64,000 bases of DNA from an uncultured Lacinutrix sp. (GTDB taxonomy: Bacteria > Bacteroidota > Bacteroidia > Flavobacteriales > Flavobacteriaceae). Positions 9,430 through 17,990 of this stretch are shown piece by piece. Position 1 is the stretch's first letter. Each line of letters starts with the position of its first letter. Where the stretch lies: assembly GCA_937129145.1 (NCBI GenBank), contig CAKZMU010000069.1:1-64000 (forward strand). The letters run 5' to 3'. A model generated the notes under the pieces. That model saw nothing but the letters and a program-made list of their open reading frames with translations, did no database searches and had not been told where the DNA came from. A program made the translations under genes and the position numbers.

Positions 9430-11211
9430 ATGAAGTTTGTAATCTACATTTGTTGCTTTATTTTTTCAGTTACTGCATTTTCGCAGAATGACGAGTCGTT
9501 GGCTAAAAGCTATTTTGACCGTGGTGAATTTGAAAAAGCATTAATCTCTTACCAAAACCTATATCAAGAAAAGAAGAATAACTTAAATTATTTTTTCAGG
9601 ATTATTGAAATACATCAGCAATTAGAACAATACGATTTGGCCGAATTATTATTGAAGGAAAAAATAAATGGACAAAGAGATGGACAATTTATAGTGGAAT
9701 TGGGTTATAACTTTCAATTAAAAGGTAATCAAGAAGAAGCCGAAAAGCACTATAATGAAGCCATAAATAAAATTGAAGAAGACCCTCTTTTTGCTTATTT
9801 CATAGCACGTCGTTTTGAAATTCATGCACTTATAGATAAAGCAGCCATTGTTTACGAAAGAGCTATGGAATTACGCCCAGAATCTAATTTTTACAGGCAA
9901 TTAGCACGTATTTATGGTGAACAAGGAAAAGTTGATAAAATGTTTAATAGTTATGTCAACTATATTGAAGTAAACCCAACGTTCGTACACCAAGCAAAAC
10001 GATTGTTTAGCGAATACATTACCGAAAATGGTGACGACGAAAATAATAGTCATTTAAGAAAAGCCCTGTTGCGCAAAGCACAGCAAACCCCAGATATTAT
10101 TTGGAACCAATTATTAAGCTGGATGTTTATTCAACAAAGAGATTATGGTAAAGCATTTGCACAAGAACGAGCCATTTTTAAAAGAGCACCAGAATCTTTA
10201 AGAGGCATTTTAGATTTAGCAAGAATCACGATAGAACAGGAAGAGGTAGAAACAGCAAAAACTATTTTAAATTATGTCATCGAGAATGTCATGGAACCAA
10301 CCATTGTGCTTGACGCTCATAAAGATGCGTTGGAAATAGAGGCAAAACACACACCAAAAGATAATTACGCCTCAATTGATGAAAAATATAAAAGCCTATT
10401 GGAGTTTTACGGAAGAAACGTTCAAACCATTAATTTACAACTGTCTTATGGTAGGTTTATGGCTTTTTATAACGACAAACCCAAAGAAGCTATTTCCTTT
10501 TTAAAAGAAACACTAAACACTAGAACATCTAGAGTGCAAGAAGCAAGAGTTAAGCTGTTGTTGGGAGATGTTTTGACTCTTCAAGAAAAATTCAATGAAG
10601 CACTTATTTATTACTCGCAAATTCAAGCGAGTTTAAAAAATAGTATTATTTCTCAAGAAGCAAGATTTAGGGTAGCTAAGGCAAGTTATTACAAAGGTGA
10701 TTTTAAATGGGCCGAATCTCAGCTGAAAATTCTAAAATCTTCTACGTCACAATTAATTGCAAACGATGCTTTAGATTTGAAATTATTGATTTCAGATAAT
10801 AAATACGACGACTCCACACAAACAGCTTTAAAATTGTATGCAAAAGCAGATTTATTGGCGTTTCAAAATAAAACTAACGAAGCTATAACCAAGTTGGATG
10901 TGATTATTGCCAACCATAAAACGGAGTCCATTATGGACCAAGCTTTGTATAAACAAGCTAGATTGTTTGAAGAACTAAAAGATTACCCAAGAGCCGAAGC
11001 TAATTATCTAGCAATTATCGAAAACTACCGTGAAGATATTTTGGCAGACGATGCGTACTACAGGTTAGCCGAATTATACAGCAACCAATTGGCACAACCC
11101 GAAAAAGCCAAAGAATTTTACGAAAAAGTAATTTTCGATTATGCCGATAGTATCTTTTTTGTGGATGCTCGTAAAAAATATAGGGCTTTGCGTGGTGATG
11201 TTATAAACTAA
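9430..11211 (+). CDS. Exported tetratricopeptide-repeat protein
   Basis: This 593-residue protein has an N-terminal signal peptide (MKFVIYICCFIFSVTAFSQ) and helical repeats through most of its length. Typical TPR helices occur near the start (AKSYFDRGEFEKALISYQNLY) and near the C-terminus (ALYKQARLFEELKDYPRAEANYLAII, DDAYYRLAELYSN). A scaffold role in the periplasm or at the outer membrane is likely from the family. The specific partner is unknown. A single-gene unit between the 9351 terminator and the next small gene is likely. Confidence 0.85.
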   Translation: MKFVIYICCFIFSVTAFSQNDESLAKSYFDRGEFEKALISYQNLYQEKKNNLNYFFRIIEIHQQLEQYDLAELLLKEKINGQRDGQFIVELGYNFQLKGNQEEAEKHYNEAINKIEEDPLFAYFIARRFEIHALIDKAAIVYERAMELRPESNFYRQLARIYGEQGKVDKMFNSYVNYIEVNPTFVHQAKRLFSEYITENGDDENNSHLRKALLRKAQQTPDIIWNQLLSWMFIQQRDYGKAFAQERAIFKRAPESLRGILDLARITIEQEEVETAKTILNYVIENVMEPTIVLDAHKDALEIEAKHTPKDNYASIDEKYKSLLEFYGRNVQTINLQLSYGRFMAFYNDKPKEAISFLKETLNTRTSRVQEARVKLLLGDVLTLQEKFNEALIYYSQIQASLKNSIISQEARFRVAKASYYKGDFKWAESQLKILKSSTSQLIANDALDLKLLISDNKYDDSTQTALKLYAKADLLAFQNKTNEAITKLDVIIANHKTESIMDQALYKQARLFEELKDYPRAEANYLAIIENYREDILADDAYYRLAELYSNQLAQPEKAKEFYEKVIFDYADSIFFVDARKKYRALRGDVIN

Positions 11212-11239
11212 TTGTCAGCCAACATTAGAATATAATTCA

Positions 11240-11656
11240 ATGCATGAAAACTTTATTTATATTGAAAATGTCAAAGAAAGTGATTTGCTTAAAGCTCTTC
11301 AAGATTTAGCTAACCTCTATTCCGATACAGGTTATACTGACGAAATAGAGATATATCGAAAAAAAGACAAATATGATTCATTTTCAATAATATTTCCTAA
11401 ACTGCCTGATTTTGACAGATTTTCATATTTTGTTAACTATCTATACCTGCCTTTTGATTTAGATAAATTTGAACCAAGAGTGAAAGGATATTATAAAGTA
11501 AAAAACATAACAGATAATCTTGAATTCAAAACTGGAGATTGGGTTATTTTGTTTATGACAAAAAATGATACTGATTTAGATGAAGTGAGTTTGGTGAATG
11601 AAAAAGATGAAAATTACAATTTTGATTTCGGCGGTCGAGTAAAAAAAAATGAATAG
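11240..11656 (+). CDS. Uncharacterised acidic protein, 138 aa, ending in an A9 run
   Basis: No family is recognised. The sequence is Asp/Glu-rich with aromatic residues, has no signal peptide or membrane segment, and looks like a small globular cytoplasmic protein. The coding frame ends just after nine consecutive A residues (11641-11649). In the +1 frame an ORF continues for another 44 codons. Loss of one A, or slippage, would give a fused protein of about 180 residues. Which form is real cannot be decided here. Confidence 0.6.
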   Translation: MHENFIYIENVKESDLLKALQDLANLYSDTGYTDEIEIYRKKDKYDSFSIIFPKLPDFDRFSYFVNYLYLPFDLDKFEPRVKGYYKVKNITDNLEFKTGDWVILFMTKNDTDLDEVSLVNEKDENYNFDFGGRVKKNE

Positions 11657-11783
11657 AAAATTGGAAATGTACCGCTTTATAAATTTAGATTTAAATAATT
11701 ATTTTTTTGTCAAAGTCATAAGACCAAATGAAATGAAGAAGTCATTAAAATTAGAAAGTAAGCCTTGGTGGAAAATATGGTAA
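11649..11783 (+). CDS. Small ORF or frameshifted C-terminal part of the preceding gene, 44 aa
   Basis: ATG 11649 opens an ORF that overlaps the preceding gene by 8 bases and ends SLKLESKPWWKIW. The aromatic end KPWWKIW resembles C-terminal tails seen on various short bacterial proteins. It may be an independent small protein translated by reinitiation, or the true C-terminus of the 138-residue protein reached by a +1 shift at the A9 run. It is too short to assign a function. Confidence 0.4.
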   Translation: MNRKLEMYRFINLDLNNYFFVKVIRPNEMKKSLKLESKPWWKIW

Positions 11784-11790
11784 AAATATC

Positions 11791-12306
11791 ATGTCAATAA
11801 CAAAAACTAATCGCCTAATAATTTCCAAAGTTACTCTCAAAGACGCACCTTTTTTTCTTGAGTTAATGAATACACCACATTGGATTAAGTACATTGGCGA
11901 TAGGAATGTGAAAACAGTAAAAGAAGCAGAAACATATCTTAAAAATGGCATCCTAAAAAGCTATAAGGAAAGAGGATATGGTTTTTATAAAGTGGCATTA
12001 AAATCAAACCCAAATGCAGCTATTGGCATTTGTGGTTTAATAAAACGCGATGAATTTGATATTCCAGATATTGGCTTCGCTTTTTTACCACAGTTTGAAG
12101 GTGAAGGCTATGGTTATGAATCTTCGGTTACTATTTTGGAACAAGCAAGAAATGAGTTCGATGTAATTAAAGTTGGAGCAATTACTCTAGAATTAAATGT
12201 AAACTCCATCAAACTGTTAGAAAAACTAGGCTTTTCTTTCGAAAAAACAATAAAACCCTTTGATGATGACCAAGAACTTCTGTTCTTTGCAAAAGATTTA
12301 GTGTAA
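11791..12306 (+). CDS. GNAT-family N-acetyltransferase (RimJ/RimL type)
   Basis: This 171-residue protein carries the GNAT fold: beta strand TNRLIISKVTLKDAPFFLELMN at the start, and the central FAFLPQFEGEGYGYESSVTILEQA (acetyl-CoA-binding region of the RimJ-like group). A final LELNVNSIKLLEKLGFSFEKT segment is typical of the family. It probably acetylates an amino group of a protein or small molecule using acetyl-CoA. The substrate cannot be predicted. It starts 7 bases after the preceding small ORF. Confidence 0.88.
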   Translation: MSITKTNRLIISKVTLKDAPFFLELMNTPHWIKYIGDRNVKTVKEAETYLKNGILKSYKERGYGFYKVALKSNPNAAIGICGLIKRDEFDIPDIGFAFLPQFEGEGYGYESSVTILEQARNEFDVIKVGAITLELNVNSIKLLEKLGFSFEKTIKPFDDDQELLFFAKDLV

Positions 12307-12377
12307 ATCAAACTCAAAAACATAGTTAATGACCTTTTGGAATTTTGTTTTTGGGTTTTGGAATTTAAATAAGCAGT

Positions 12378-12701
12378 ATGATTATTTACAACGTAACCAC
12401 AAACATAGACGAAAGCATCCATCAAGAATGGTTAATTTGGATTAAAGAGCATATTCCTCAAGTATTAGCAACAGGAAAATTTACCGATGCAAAACTCACT
12501 AAAGTTTTGGTTGAAGAAGATATGGGAGGGGCAACCTATTCAGTGCAATATAGAGCCAAATCACGTGAAGCATTAGATGCTTATTACAAAGAAGATGCCG
12601 ACAGACTTAGAAAAGATGGCCTTTCAAAATTTGCAGATAAAATGCTTTCCTTTAGAACCGAATTAGAAATTGTCGATGAATACTCAGTAAGTTTCACCTA
12701 A
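12378..12701 (+). CDS. DUF4286 family protein
   Basis: This 107-residue protein starts MIIYNVTTNIDESIHQEWLIWIKEHIPQ and has the ferredoxin-like pattern of DUF4286, a small cytoplasmic family frequently found directly upstream of rsmA/ksgA in Flavobacteriia. The function is unknown. Its stop codon lies in the first unit of a 7-base tandem repeat that forms the whole spacer to rsmA. Confidence 0.8.
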   Translation: MIIYNVTTNIDESIHQEWLIWIKEHIPQVLATGKFTDAKLTKVLVEEDMGGATYSVQYRAKSREALDAYYKEDADRLRKDGLSKFADKMLSFRTELEIVDEYSVSFT

Positions 12702-12720
12702 CACCTAACACCTAACGCCT
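12695..12720 (+). repeat. CACCTAA tandem repeat in the DUF4286-rsmA junction
   Basis: Three perfect copies of CACCTAA plus a diverged CGCCT fill the space between the two genes. The first copy contains the DUF4286 stop and the last base abuts the TTG start of rsmA. Confidence 0.8.
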
Positions 12721-13496
12721 TGTCAGTAAGAGCTAAAAAACATCTTGGTCAACATTTTTTGCGAGACGAAAACATCGCAAAAAAAATAGCTGATACCTTA
12801 GCTTTAAAAGGATATTCTAAGGTGCTAGAAATAGGCCCAGGAATGGGAGTGCTTACTAAATATTTGCTCGAGAAAGACGTGACAACCTACGTCATTGAAA
12901 TAGATTCAGAATCTGTGGAATACCTTCAAGCAAACTACTTGAACTTAGCACCAAGAATTATAGAAGAAAACTTCTTGAAGTATGATTTAAATGACGTTTT
13001 TAACGAATCGCAATTTGCAATCATTGGTAACTTCCCTTATAACATATCAACTCAAATAGTTTTTAAAACCTTGGAAATGCGACATCAAATCCCTGAATTT
13101 TCAGGTATGTTTCAAAAAGAAGTCGCACAACGCATTTGCGAAAAAGAAGGCAGTAAAGCGTATGGAATACTTTCGGTATTAACACAGGCTTTTTATAAGG
13201 CTGAGTATTTGTTTACAGTACCACCTTCGGTATTTAATCCGCCGCCAAAAGTAGATTCAGGTGTATTACGTTTAACCAGAAAAGAAAATTTTAATTTGCC
13301 TTGTGATGAAAAACTATTCTTTAGGGTTGTAAAAACTGCATTTCAACAACGCCGAAAAACATTACGTAACAGCTTAAAAACCTTCAATCTTTCCGATAAT
13401 TTAAAAGCAAATGTTATATTTGGCAAACGTCCAGAACAATTAAGCGTTGAGTCTTTTATTGAACTCACACAATTAATTGAAAAGGACGAACAATAA
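12720..13496 (+). CDS. rsmA: 16S rRNA (adenine1518/1519-N6)-dimethyltransferase
   Basis: RsmA (KsgA) dimethylates two adjacent adenines in helix 45 of 16S rRNA late in 30S assembly, using S-adenosylmethionine. The 258 residues include [21 protein letters not shown] at the N-terminus and the SAM motif [14 protein letters not shown]. The catalytic motif IV is GNFPYNIS and the C-terminal part carries the [14 protein letters not shown] segment. The start is TTG at 12720, as the conserved KHLGQHF begins 6 residues later and no ATG precedes it in frame after the DUF4286 stop. The spacer is a CACCTAA tandem repeat. Confidence 0.95.
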   Translation: MSVRAKKHLGQHFLRDENIAKKIADTLALKGYSKVLEIGPGMGVLTKYLLEKDVTTYVIEIDSESVEYLQANYLNLAPRIIEENFLKYDLNDVFNESQFAIIGNFPYNISTQIVFKTLEMRHQIPEFSGMFQKEVAQRICEKEGSKAYGILSVLTQAFYKAEYLFTVPPSVFNPPPKVDSGVLRLTRKENFNLPCDEKLFFRVVKTAFQQRRKTLRNSLKTFNLSDNLKANVIFGKRPEQLSVESFIELTQLIEKDEQ

Positions 13497-13498
13497 AC

Positions 13499-13545
13499 GT
13501 CACTTCGAGTGTCCTGAGCTTGTCGTAGGATGTATCGAGAAGTAG
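13499..13545. repeat. REP-like palindromic element between rsmA and mgtE
   Basis: The sequence begins GTCACTTCGAGTGTCCTGAG and ends CGAGAAGTAG, with nested complementary arms CTTCGA/TCGAgAAG and TCCT/AGGA. It matches a well-known type of flavobacterial intergenic palindrome. It sits 10 bases before the mgtE start. Confidence 0.75.
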
Positions 13546-13555
13546 TGTAAGTGTC

Positions 13556-14923
13556 ATGTCAGAAGAAAAAGAAAACATACAATTTCAACTCACTGATGAA
13601 CTCATTGAACAGGTTGAACAACTTATCGCTGAAAATCACGATAAGGAATTACAACTATTATTAGATGAATTTCATTACGCTGATATTGCCGAAATTCTAG
13701 ATGAACTTGATTTAGAAGAGGCGACGTATGTCATTAAGTTACTCGATTCTGAGACGACTTCGGATATTTTGATGGAACTCGATGAAGACATCAGAGAGAA
13801 AGTCCTTGAAAATTTATCTGCCAAAGAAATTGCCGAAGAGGTAGAAGAACTTGATACCGATGATGCTGCCGATATGATTATGGAACTTCCTGAAGAACGT
13901 CAGGAAGAAGTTATTTCAAACATAGAAGATGAAGAACATAAGGCCGAAATTGAAGAACTTTTGGCTTATGATGAAGATACAGCTGGTGGACTCATGGCAA
14001 AAGAGCTTGTTAAGGTTTACGAAACTTGGACTGTTGCTGGATGTATGCGTAGAATTCGTGGTCAAGCCAAAGATGTAACCAGAGTGCACTCTATTTATGT
14101 AGTTGATAAACAAGAAAAACTTATTGGTCGCTTATCCTTAAAAGATTTAATTGTCGCTAAAAGTGAGACCAAAATTGCTGATATTGCTAAGGACAATGTA
14201 GATTATGTTAATGTAAATGACGATGCAGAGGATGTTGCAAAAGTGATGTCAAAATACGATTTGGAAGCCATTCCAGTAGTTGATGATAATCAAGCATTAG
14301 TAGGAAGAATTACCATTGATGATATTGTTGATGTTTTAAAAGAAGAAGCCGATAAAGATTACCAATTGGCAGCAGGTATTACAGGAGATGTTGATGCTGA
14401 AGACAGCATTTTTGAGCTTACTAGGGCGCGTTTACCGTGGCTATTTTTAGGACTAGTAGGAGGAATAGGGGCCTTTTTAATTATGGAAGGTTTTCAAGAA
14501 TCGTTCAAACAATATGCGGTTTTATTCTTTTTTACACCACTAATTGCTGCAATGGCAGGAAATGTTGGTGTACAATCAAGTGCGATTATTGTGCAAGGTT
14601 TAGCAAACGATGATGTAAAAGGAAGTGTAAATAGTAGATTGATAAAAGAAATGCTTTTAGCAGCACTTAATGGAGTGATACTAGCTTTATTTTTATTTCT
14701 ATTTGTGTGGTTAACAAAAGACCAAACAACTGCGCTTGCCATTTCAGTATCTTTAGTGGTAGTTATTATTGTAGCAGGTTTGATTGGGACGTTTGTGCCA
14801 TTGTTTTTAGACAAAAGAGGCATTGATCCAGCAATTGCCACGGGGCCTTTTATTACGACTAGTAATGATATTTTTGGAATCCTAATTTATTTCTGGATTG
14901 CAAAGTTGATTCTTAATATTTAG
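13556..14923 (+). CDS. mgtE: Magnesium transporter MgtE
   Basis: MgtE is a dimeric inner-membrane Mg2+ channel gated by its cytosolic domains. The 455 residues show a Glu/Leu-rich helical N domain (about 10-130; repeated EILDELD, ADMIMELPEE), a CBS pair (about 135-255) and a plug helix. About five membrane helices follow, containing the pore segment FFTPLIAAMAGNVGVQSSAI (about 325-344). The length and order match the family. Only a REP-like palindrome lies upstream; no magnesium riboswitch is visible. Confidence 0.96.
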   Translation: MSEEKENIQFQLTDELIEQVEQLIAENHDKELQLLLDEFHYADIAEILDELDLEEATYVIKLLDSETTSDILMELDEDIREKVLENLSAKEIAEEVEELDTDDAADMIMELPEERQEEVISNIEDEEHKAEIEELLAYDEDTAGGLMAKELVKVYETWTVAGCMRRIRGQAKDVTRVHSIYVVDKQEKLIGRLSLKDLIVAKSETKIADIAKDNVDYVNVNDDAEDVAKVMSKYDLEAIPVVDDNQALVGRITIDDIVDVLKEEADKDYQLAAGITGDVDAEDSIFELTRARLPWLFLGLVGGIGAFLIMEGFQESFKQYAVLFFFTPLIAAMAGNVGVQSSAIIVQGLANDDVKGSVNSRLIKEMLLAALNGVILALFLFLFVWLTKDQTTALAISVSLVVVIIVAGLIGTFVPLFLDKRGIDPAIATGPFITTSNDIFGILIYFWIAKLILNI

Positions 14924-14929
14924 ATTTTG

Positions 14930-14954
14930 TCATTCCTGCGGAGGCAGGAATCCA
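14930..14954. repeat. REP-like palindrome after mgtE
   Basis: A perfect 8-bp stem ATTCCTGC/GCAGGAAT around GGAG is preceded by TC and followed by CCA. The same arm sequence recurs at 22949-22968. Confidence 0.75.
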
Positions 14955-14970
14955 TTTTGAAACTTGAACT

Positions 14971-15768
14971 ATGATCAAATTCTTTAGAAAAATTCGTCAA
15001 AATCTACTTTCTGAAGGCAAAACAGGAAAATACCTCAAATACGCTTTAGGAGAAATAATCCTAGTAATGATTGGTATTTTATTGGCACTTCAAGTCAATA
15101 ATTTGAACGAACTCAGAAAAAGTAAACAAGCAAAAAGTACTTATATAGACCGTTTAATAAACGATTTGAAAGCTGACACTACTGCATTTTCATTTCATAT
15201 TAAAAATGTTCAAAGTAAGGCAAATGATGGTAAATACATCATGTCTGTTATTAATGAAAATAAAACGATAGTCAATAACAAGGTATTTGTTTTGAGGCTA
15301 CAGAATATTGGAAGAGTTAATGTTCCGAGGAAAGCAAATAACACATTTTTAGATTTACAAAGTTCTGGTAATTTAAAATTGTTTAATAACGACTCTATAG
15401 TTAATACCATTAGAAGTTATTATATAACTGAAGTCGAATTTTGGTTTGCAAGATATGTTGAACGAACCACTGAAGGTTATTTACCTATTGTTACCGATGT
15501 TCTTCCGTTTAGAATAGGTGAGGAAATAATTAATAGTGAAATAAAACAGGATCCAACCTTAAAGCCTTTATTAAAATATGAAAACTATGATGTTTCGGTT
15601 TTAGATGGAGATGTAGAATTAATTATTGAAAAAATTAATAACCAAAGTAACTTTGATTTTCATTTAAAAAATGGCACTAGAGCTCACTTGTTACAATTGC
15701 GCATTTTGCGTGAAAGTTATAATCAAGCTAATGAGTTAATTAAACTGTTGAAAGATTATAAAAAATGA
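14971..15768 (+). CDS. DUF6090 family membrane-anchored protein (first copy)
   Basis: This 265-residue protein starts with a basic amphipathic segment MIKFFRKIRQNLLSEGKTGK and a single membrane helix (about 27-42, GEIILVMIGILLALQVNN), the hallmark N-terminus of DUF6090. The remainder is a mostly helical, charged soluble domain with no recognised catalytic motif. The role is unknown. It overlaps the next gene by ATGA (4 bases), and a second DUF6090 protein follows the cupin gene, making a three-gene translationally coupled unit. Confidence 0.85.
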   Translation: MIKFFRKIRQNLLSEGKTGKYLKYALGEIILVMIGILLALQVNNLNELRKSKQAKSTYIDRLINDLKADTTAFSFHIKNVQSKANDGKYIMSVINENKTIVNNKVFVLRLQNIGRVNVPRKANNTFLDLQSSGNLKLFNNDSIVNTIRSYYITEVEFWFARYVERTTEGYLPIVTDVLPFRIGEEIINSEIKQDPTLKPLLKYENYDVSVLDGDVELIIEKINNQSNFDFHLKNGTRAHLLQLRILRESYNQANELIKLLKDYKK

Positions 15769-16130
15769 AACCAATAAACATTTCAGAGAAATTCACCAAA
15801 TTCTCAAAAAACTGGCACCCTCATCAAATTGCTGTAGTAGATGATATGCAAGTAATTTTAGCAAAGCTAAAAGGCGAATTTGTTTGGCACAGTCATGATG
15901 ATGAAGACGAACTATTTCAAGTTGTAAAAGGCACATTGTATATGCAATTTAGAGACAGAACTGAAGTGGTAAACGAGGGCGAAATTATAGTCGTTCCAAA
16001 AGGTGTAGAACATAACCCTTGTACTAAAAATGATGAAGAAGTTCATGTGTTGCTGTTTGAAAAATTAAATACTGCTCACACAGGAAAAGTTGAGCATGAA
16101 AAAACACAAACACATTATCCAAAGATTTGA
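15765..16130 (+). CDS. Cupin-domain protein
   Basis: This 121-residue single-domain cupin has motif 1 in VWHSHDDEDELFQVVKGTLYM (His-x-His-...-Glu metal-ligand pattern) and motif 2 near EIIVVPKGVEHNPC. Small cupins of this type may bind a metal and a small ligand, or act as dioxygenases or isomerases; the substrate is not evident. It overlaps both neighbours by 4 bases (ATGA upstream, TTGA downstream), so it is almost certainly co-translated with the two DUF6090 proteins. Confidence 0.88.
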   Translation: MKPINISEKFTKFSKNWHPHQIAVVDDMQVILAKLKGEFVWHSHDDEDELFQVVKGTLYMQFRDRTEVVNEGEIIVVPKGVEHNPCTKNDEEVHVLLFEKLNTAHTGKVEHEKTQTHYPKI

Positions 16131-16873
16131 TTAAATTCTTCAGACATATCAGAAAATCATTGCTTATGGAAAATAAAACAGGCAAATACTTTAAATATGC
16201 CATTGGCGAAATCATTCTTGTAGTTATTGGGATTTTGATTGCGCTTCAAATTAATAATTGGAATGAAAACCAAAAGCTAAAATCAAAAACACAAGAGTAT
16301 TACACACAATTATTAGAAGATTTAAATAAAGATGACATTTTTGCAGATCAAATCATCAATAAGTTTAAAAATTATTTGGAAGAGCTTACTAACTATGAAA
16401 ACTCTTATTATAAAGAAGAAACACTTACGCCATTAGAAGCTTACGAAAAAATTTCTAAACTTCCCGTACTATCAACTTCATTTACATTTAACTCTAGCAC
16501 TATTGAAACCCTTCAAAATAGTGGTGATATTAGTTTAATTCCGTCTGAGATAAGAAATCGATTAATTGATTTAAAACGGCAACAAGAATTAACTATGAAA
16601 AAAGCGAACTACACAGACGAAGGTAAGAATGGTGTAATACAACGATTAAATCCGTTGCTAGGCTCGACTACCTTGCCTAAGAGATTGGCTCATCAACCCA
16701 AAATGAAAGACTATTTGAATATTGAAAAAAATTTAAGAGAATTGATTTTGGTCTATGAAGGAGTACATCGTTGGAAAAGTATTTCTGAAGAAATCTCCAT
16801 TACAAGATTTGAAGAGATGAAAAAAGAAATTGATACCATTAAGACGTTAATTGATAATGAATTAAAAAAATAA
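16127..16873 (+). CDS. DUF6090 family membrane-anchored protein (second copy)
   Basis: This 248-residue paralogue of the gene at 14971 has the same N-terminal pattern: MIKFFRHIRKSLLMENKTGK then a helix GEIILVVIGILIALQINNWN. The C-terminal soluble parts have diverged strongly, suggesting old duplication or different binding partners. The start is TTG at 16127, overlapping the cupin stop as TTGA; the alignment with the other DUF6090 N-terminus supports it. A later ATG at 16166 would cut the basic segment. Confidence 0.83.
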   Translation: MIKFFRHIRKSLLMENKTGKYFKYAIGEIILVVIGILIALQINNWNENQKLKSKTQEYYTQLLEDLNKDDIFADQIINKFKNYLEELTNYENSYYKEETLTPLEAYEKISKLPVLSTSFTFNSSTIETLQNSGDISLIPSEIRNRLIDLKRQQELTMKKANYTDEGKNGVIQRLNPLLGSTTLPKRLAHQPKMKDYLNIEKNLRELILVYEGVHRWKSISEEISITRFEEMKKEIDTIKTLIDNELKK

Positions 16874-16878
16874 GCCTT

Positions 16879-16948
16879 TGTCATGCTGAATCTATTTAGC
16901 ATCTGAATAAAACTATAACTATAAAAAATTCTGAAACAAGTTCAGAAT
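16879..16948. repeat. Diverged REP pair upstream of serA
   Basis: A left half TGTCATGCTGAA...AGCATCTGAA and a right half ATTCTGAA-ACAAG-TTCAGAAT (16928-16948, 8-bp perfect stem) form a decayed head-to-head palindrome pair. It ends 7 bases before the serA start. Confidence 0.6.
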
Positions 16949-16955
16949 AATAATA

Positions 16956-17990
16956 ATGAAAAAAATACTACACCTAGATAAAAACCACGAATCACTCATA
17001 AATCAACTCAATGATTTAGGCTTTACCAATCATGAAGATTACATATCTTCAAAGTTAGCCATTGAAGCCAAAATATCAGATTATGATGGCCTTATAATTA
17101 GAAGTCGCTTTACTATAGACAAACAATTTTTAAACGCTGCAACTAATCTGAAATTTATTGGTCGTGTTGGTGCAGGATTAGAAAATATAGATTGCGATTA
17201 TGCAGAATCTAAAGGCATTGAATTATTTAATGCTCCAGAAGGCAACCGAAACGCAGTTGGCGAACATACGTTAGGAATGTTGTTATCATTATTCAATAAA
17301 CTCAATAAAGCTGATAAAGAAGTAAGACAAGGCAAATGGCTTCGTGAAGACAATCGAGGCATTGAGCTTGATGGAAAAACAGTTGGACTCATAGGTTATG
17401 GTAACATGGGAAAAACCTTTGCTAAAAAACTGAGAGGTTTTGATGTTGAGGTACTTTGTTATGATATAAAACATAATGTTGGCGATGAAAACGCTAAACA
17501 AGTATCACTTAAAGAACTTCAAAATAGAGCAGATGTGTTAAGCTTACATACACCACAAACAGCATTAACAACCAATATGGTTGATGAAGCATTTATTAAC
17601 GCTTTTAGTAAACCTTTTTGGTTAATTAATACTGCTAGAGGAAAAAGCGTTGTGACTTCTGATTTGGTGTCAGCACTAAAATCCGGAAAAATATTAGGTG
17701 CAGGTTTGGACGTGTTGGAGTATGAAAAAGCATCGTTTGAGAATTTGTTTAAAGATATATCAAGCCAAAAATGTCACCTCGAGCGGAGTCGAGAGGTAAA
17801 TAGAGGAGGTCTCGACTCCGCTCGACCAGACATTAAACAGGATAATCTGCCAAAGGCATTTCGATATTTAATTCAATCAGAAAATGTTTTGCTTACGCCA
17901 CATGTTGCAGGTTGGACTGTTGAAAGCAAAGAAAAATTAGCGCAAACCATTGTAGGTAAAATAAAGAAATTTGTCATTGCGAGGAGTTAG
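16956..17990 (+). CDS. serA: D-3-phosphoglycerate dehydrogenase-like 2-hydroxyacid dehydrogenase with in-frame REP insertion
   Basis: This NAD-dependent 2-hydroxyacid dehydrogenase is probably the first enzyme of serine synthesis in this organism. The 344 residues show the Rossmann motif VGLIGYGNMG (143-152), the catalytic Arg region NTARGK (225-230), GAGLDVLEYEK (248-258) and the catalytic His in LTPHVAGWT (His316). Residues about 273-293 (CHLERSREVNRGGLDSARPDI) are encoded by a long REP hairpin and have no counterpart in the usual family pattern, where FENLF is followed soon by PxAFxYL. The C-terminal VIARS and the stop are encoded by another REP-like element. The frame stays open, so it may still be active. 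Other 2-hydroxyacids are possible substrates. Confidence 0.85.
   Translation: MKKILHLDKNHESLINQLNDLGFTNHEDYISSKLAIEAKISDYDGLIIRSRFTIDKQFLNAATNLKFIGRVGAGLENIDCDYAESKGIELFNAPEGNRNAVGEHTLGMLLSLFNKLNKADKEVRQGKWLREDNRGIELDGKTVGLIGYGNMGKTFAKKLRGFDVEVLCYDIKHNVGDENAKQVSLKELQNRADVLSLHTPQTALTTNMVDEAFINAFSKPFWLINTARGKSVVTSDLVSALKSGKILGAGLDVLEYEKASFENLFKDISSQKCHLERSREVNRGGLDSARPDIKQDNLPKAFRYLIQSENVLLTPHVAGWTVESKEKLAQTIVGKIKKFVIARS
17772..17832. repeat. REP-like hairpin inside the serA coding region
   Basis: The inverted arms TCGAGCGGAGTCGAGA (17780-17795) and TCTCGACTCCGCTCGA (17810-17825) pair over 16 bp with a 14-base spacer. Outer TGTC (17772-17775) and GACA (17829-17832) also pair. Its GTCAcCTCGAG/CTCGAC makeup is that of an intergenic flavobacterial palindrome, here read in frame. 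Confidence 0.9.

Noticed and set aside
12114-12425. 103-codon minus-strand ORF opposite the GNAT and DUF4286 genes
   Set aside because: Antisense to well-supported coding sequence, no recognisable domain and no start context.
13497-13555. Possible magnesium riboswitch before mgtE
   Set aside because: The structured sequence is a REP-type palindrome found elsewhere in the window and does not show M-box features.
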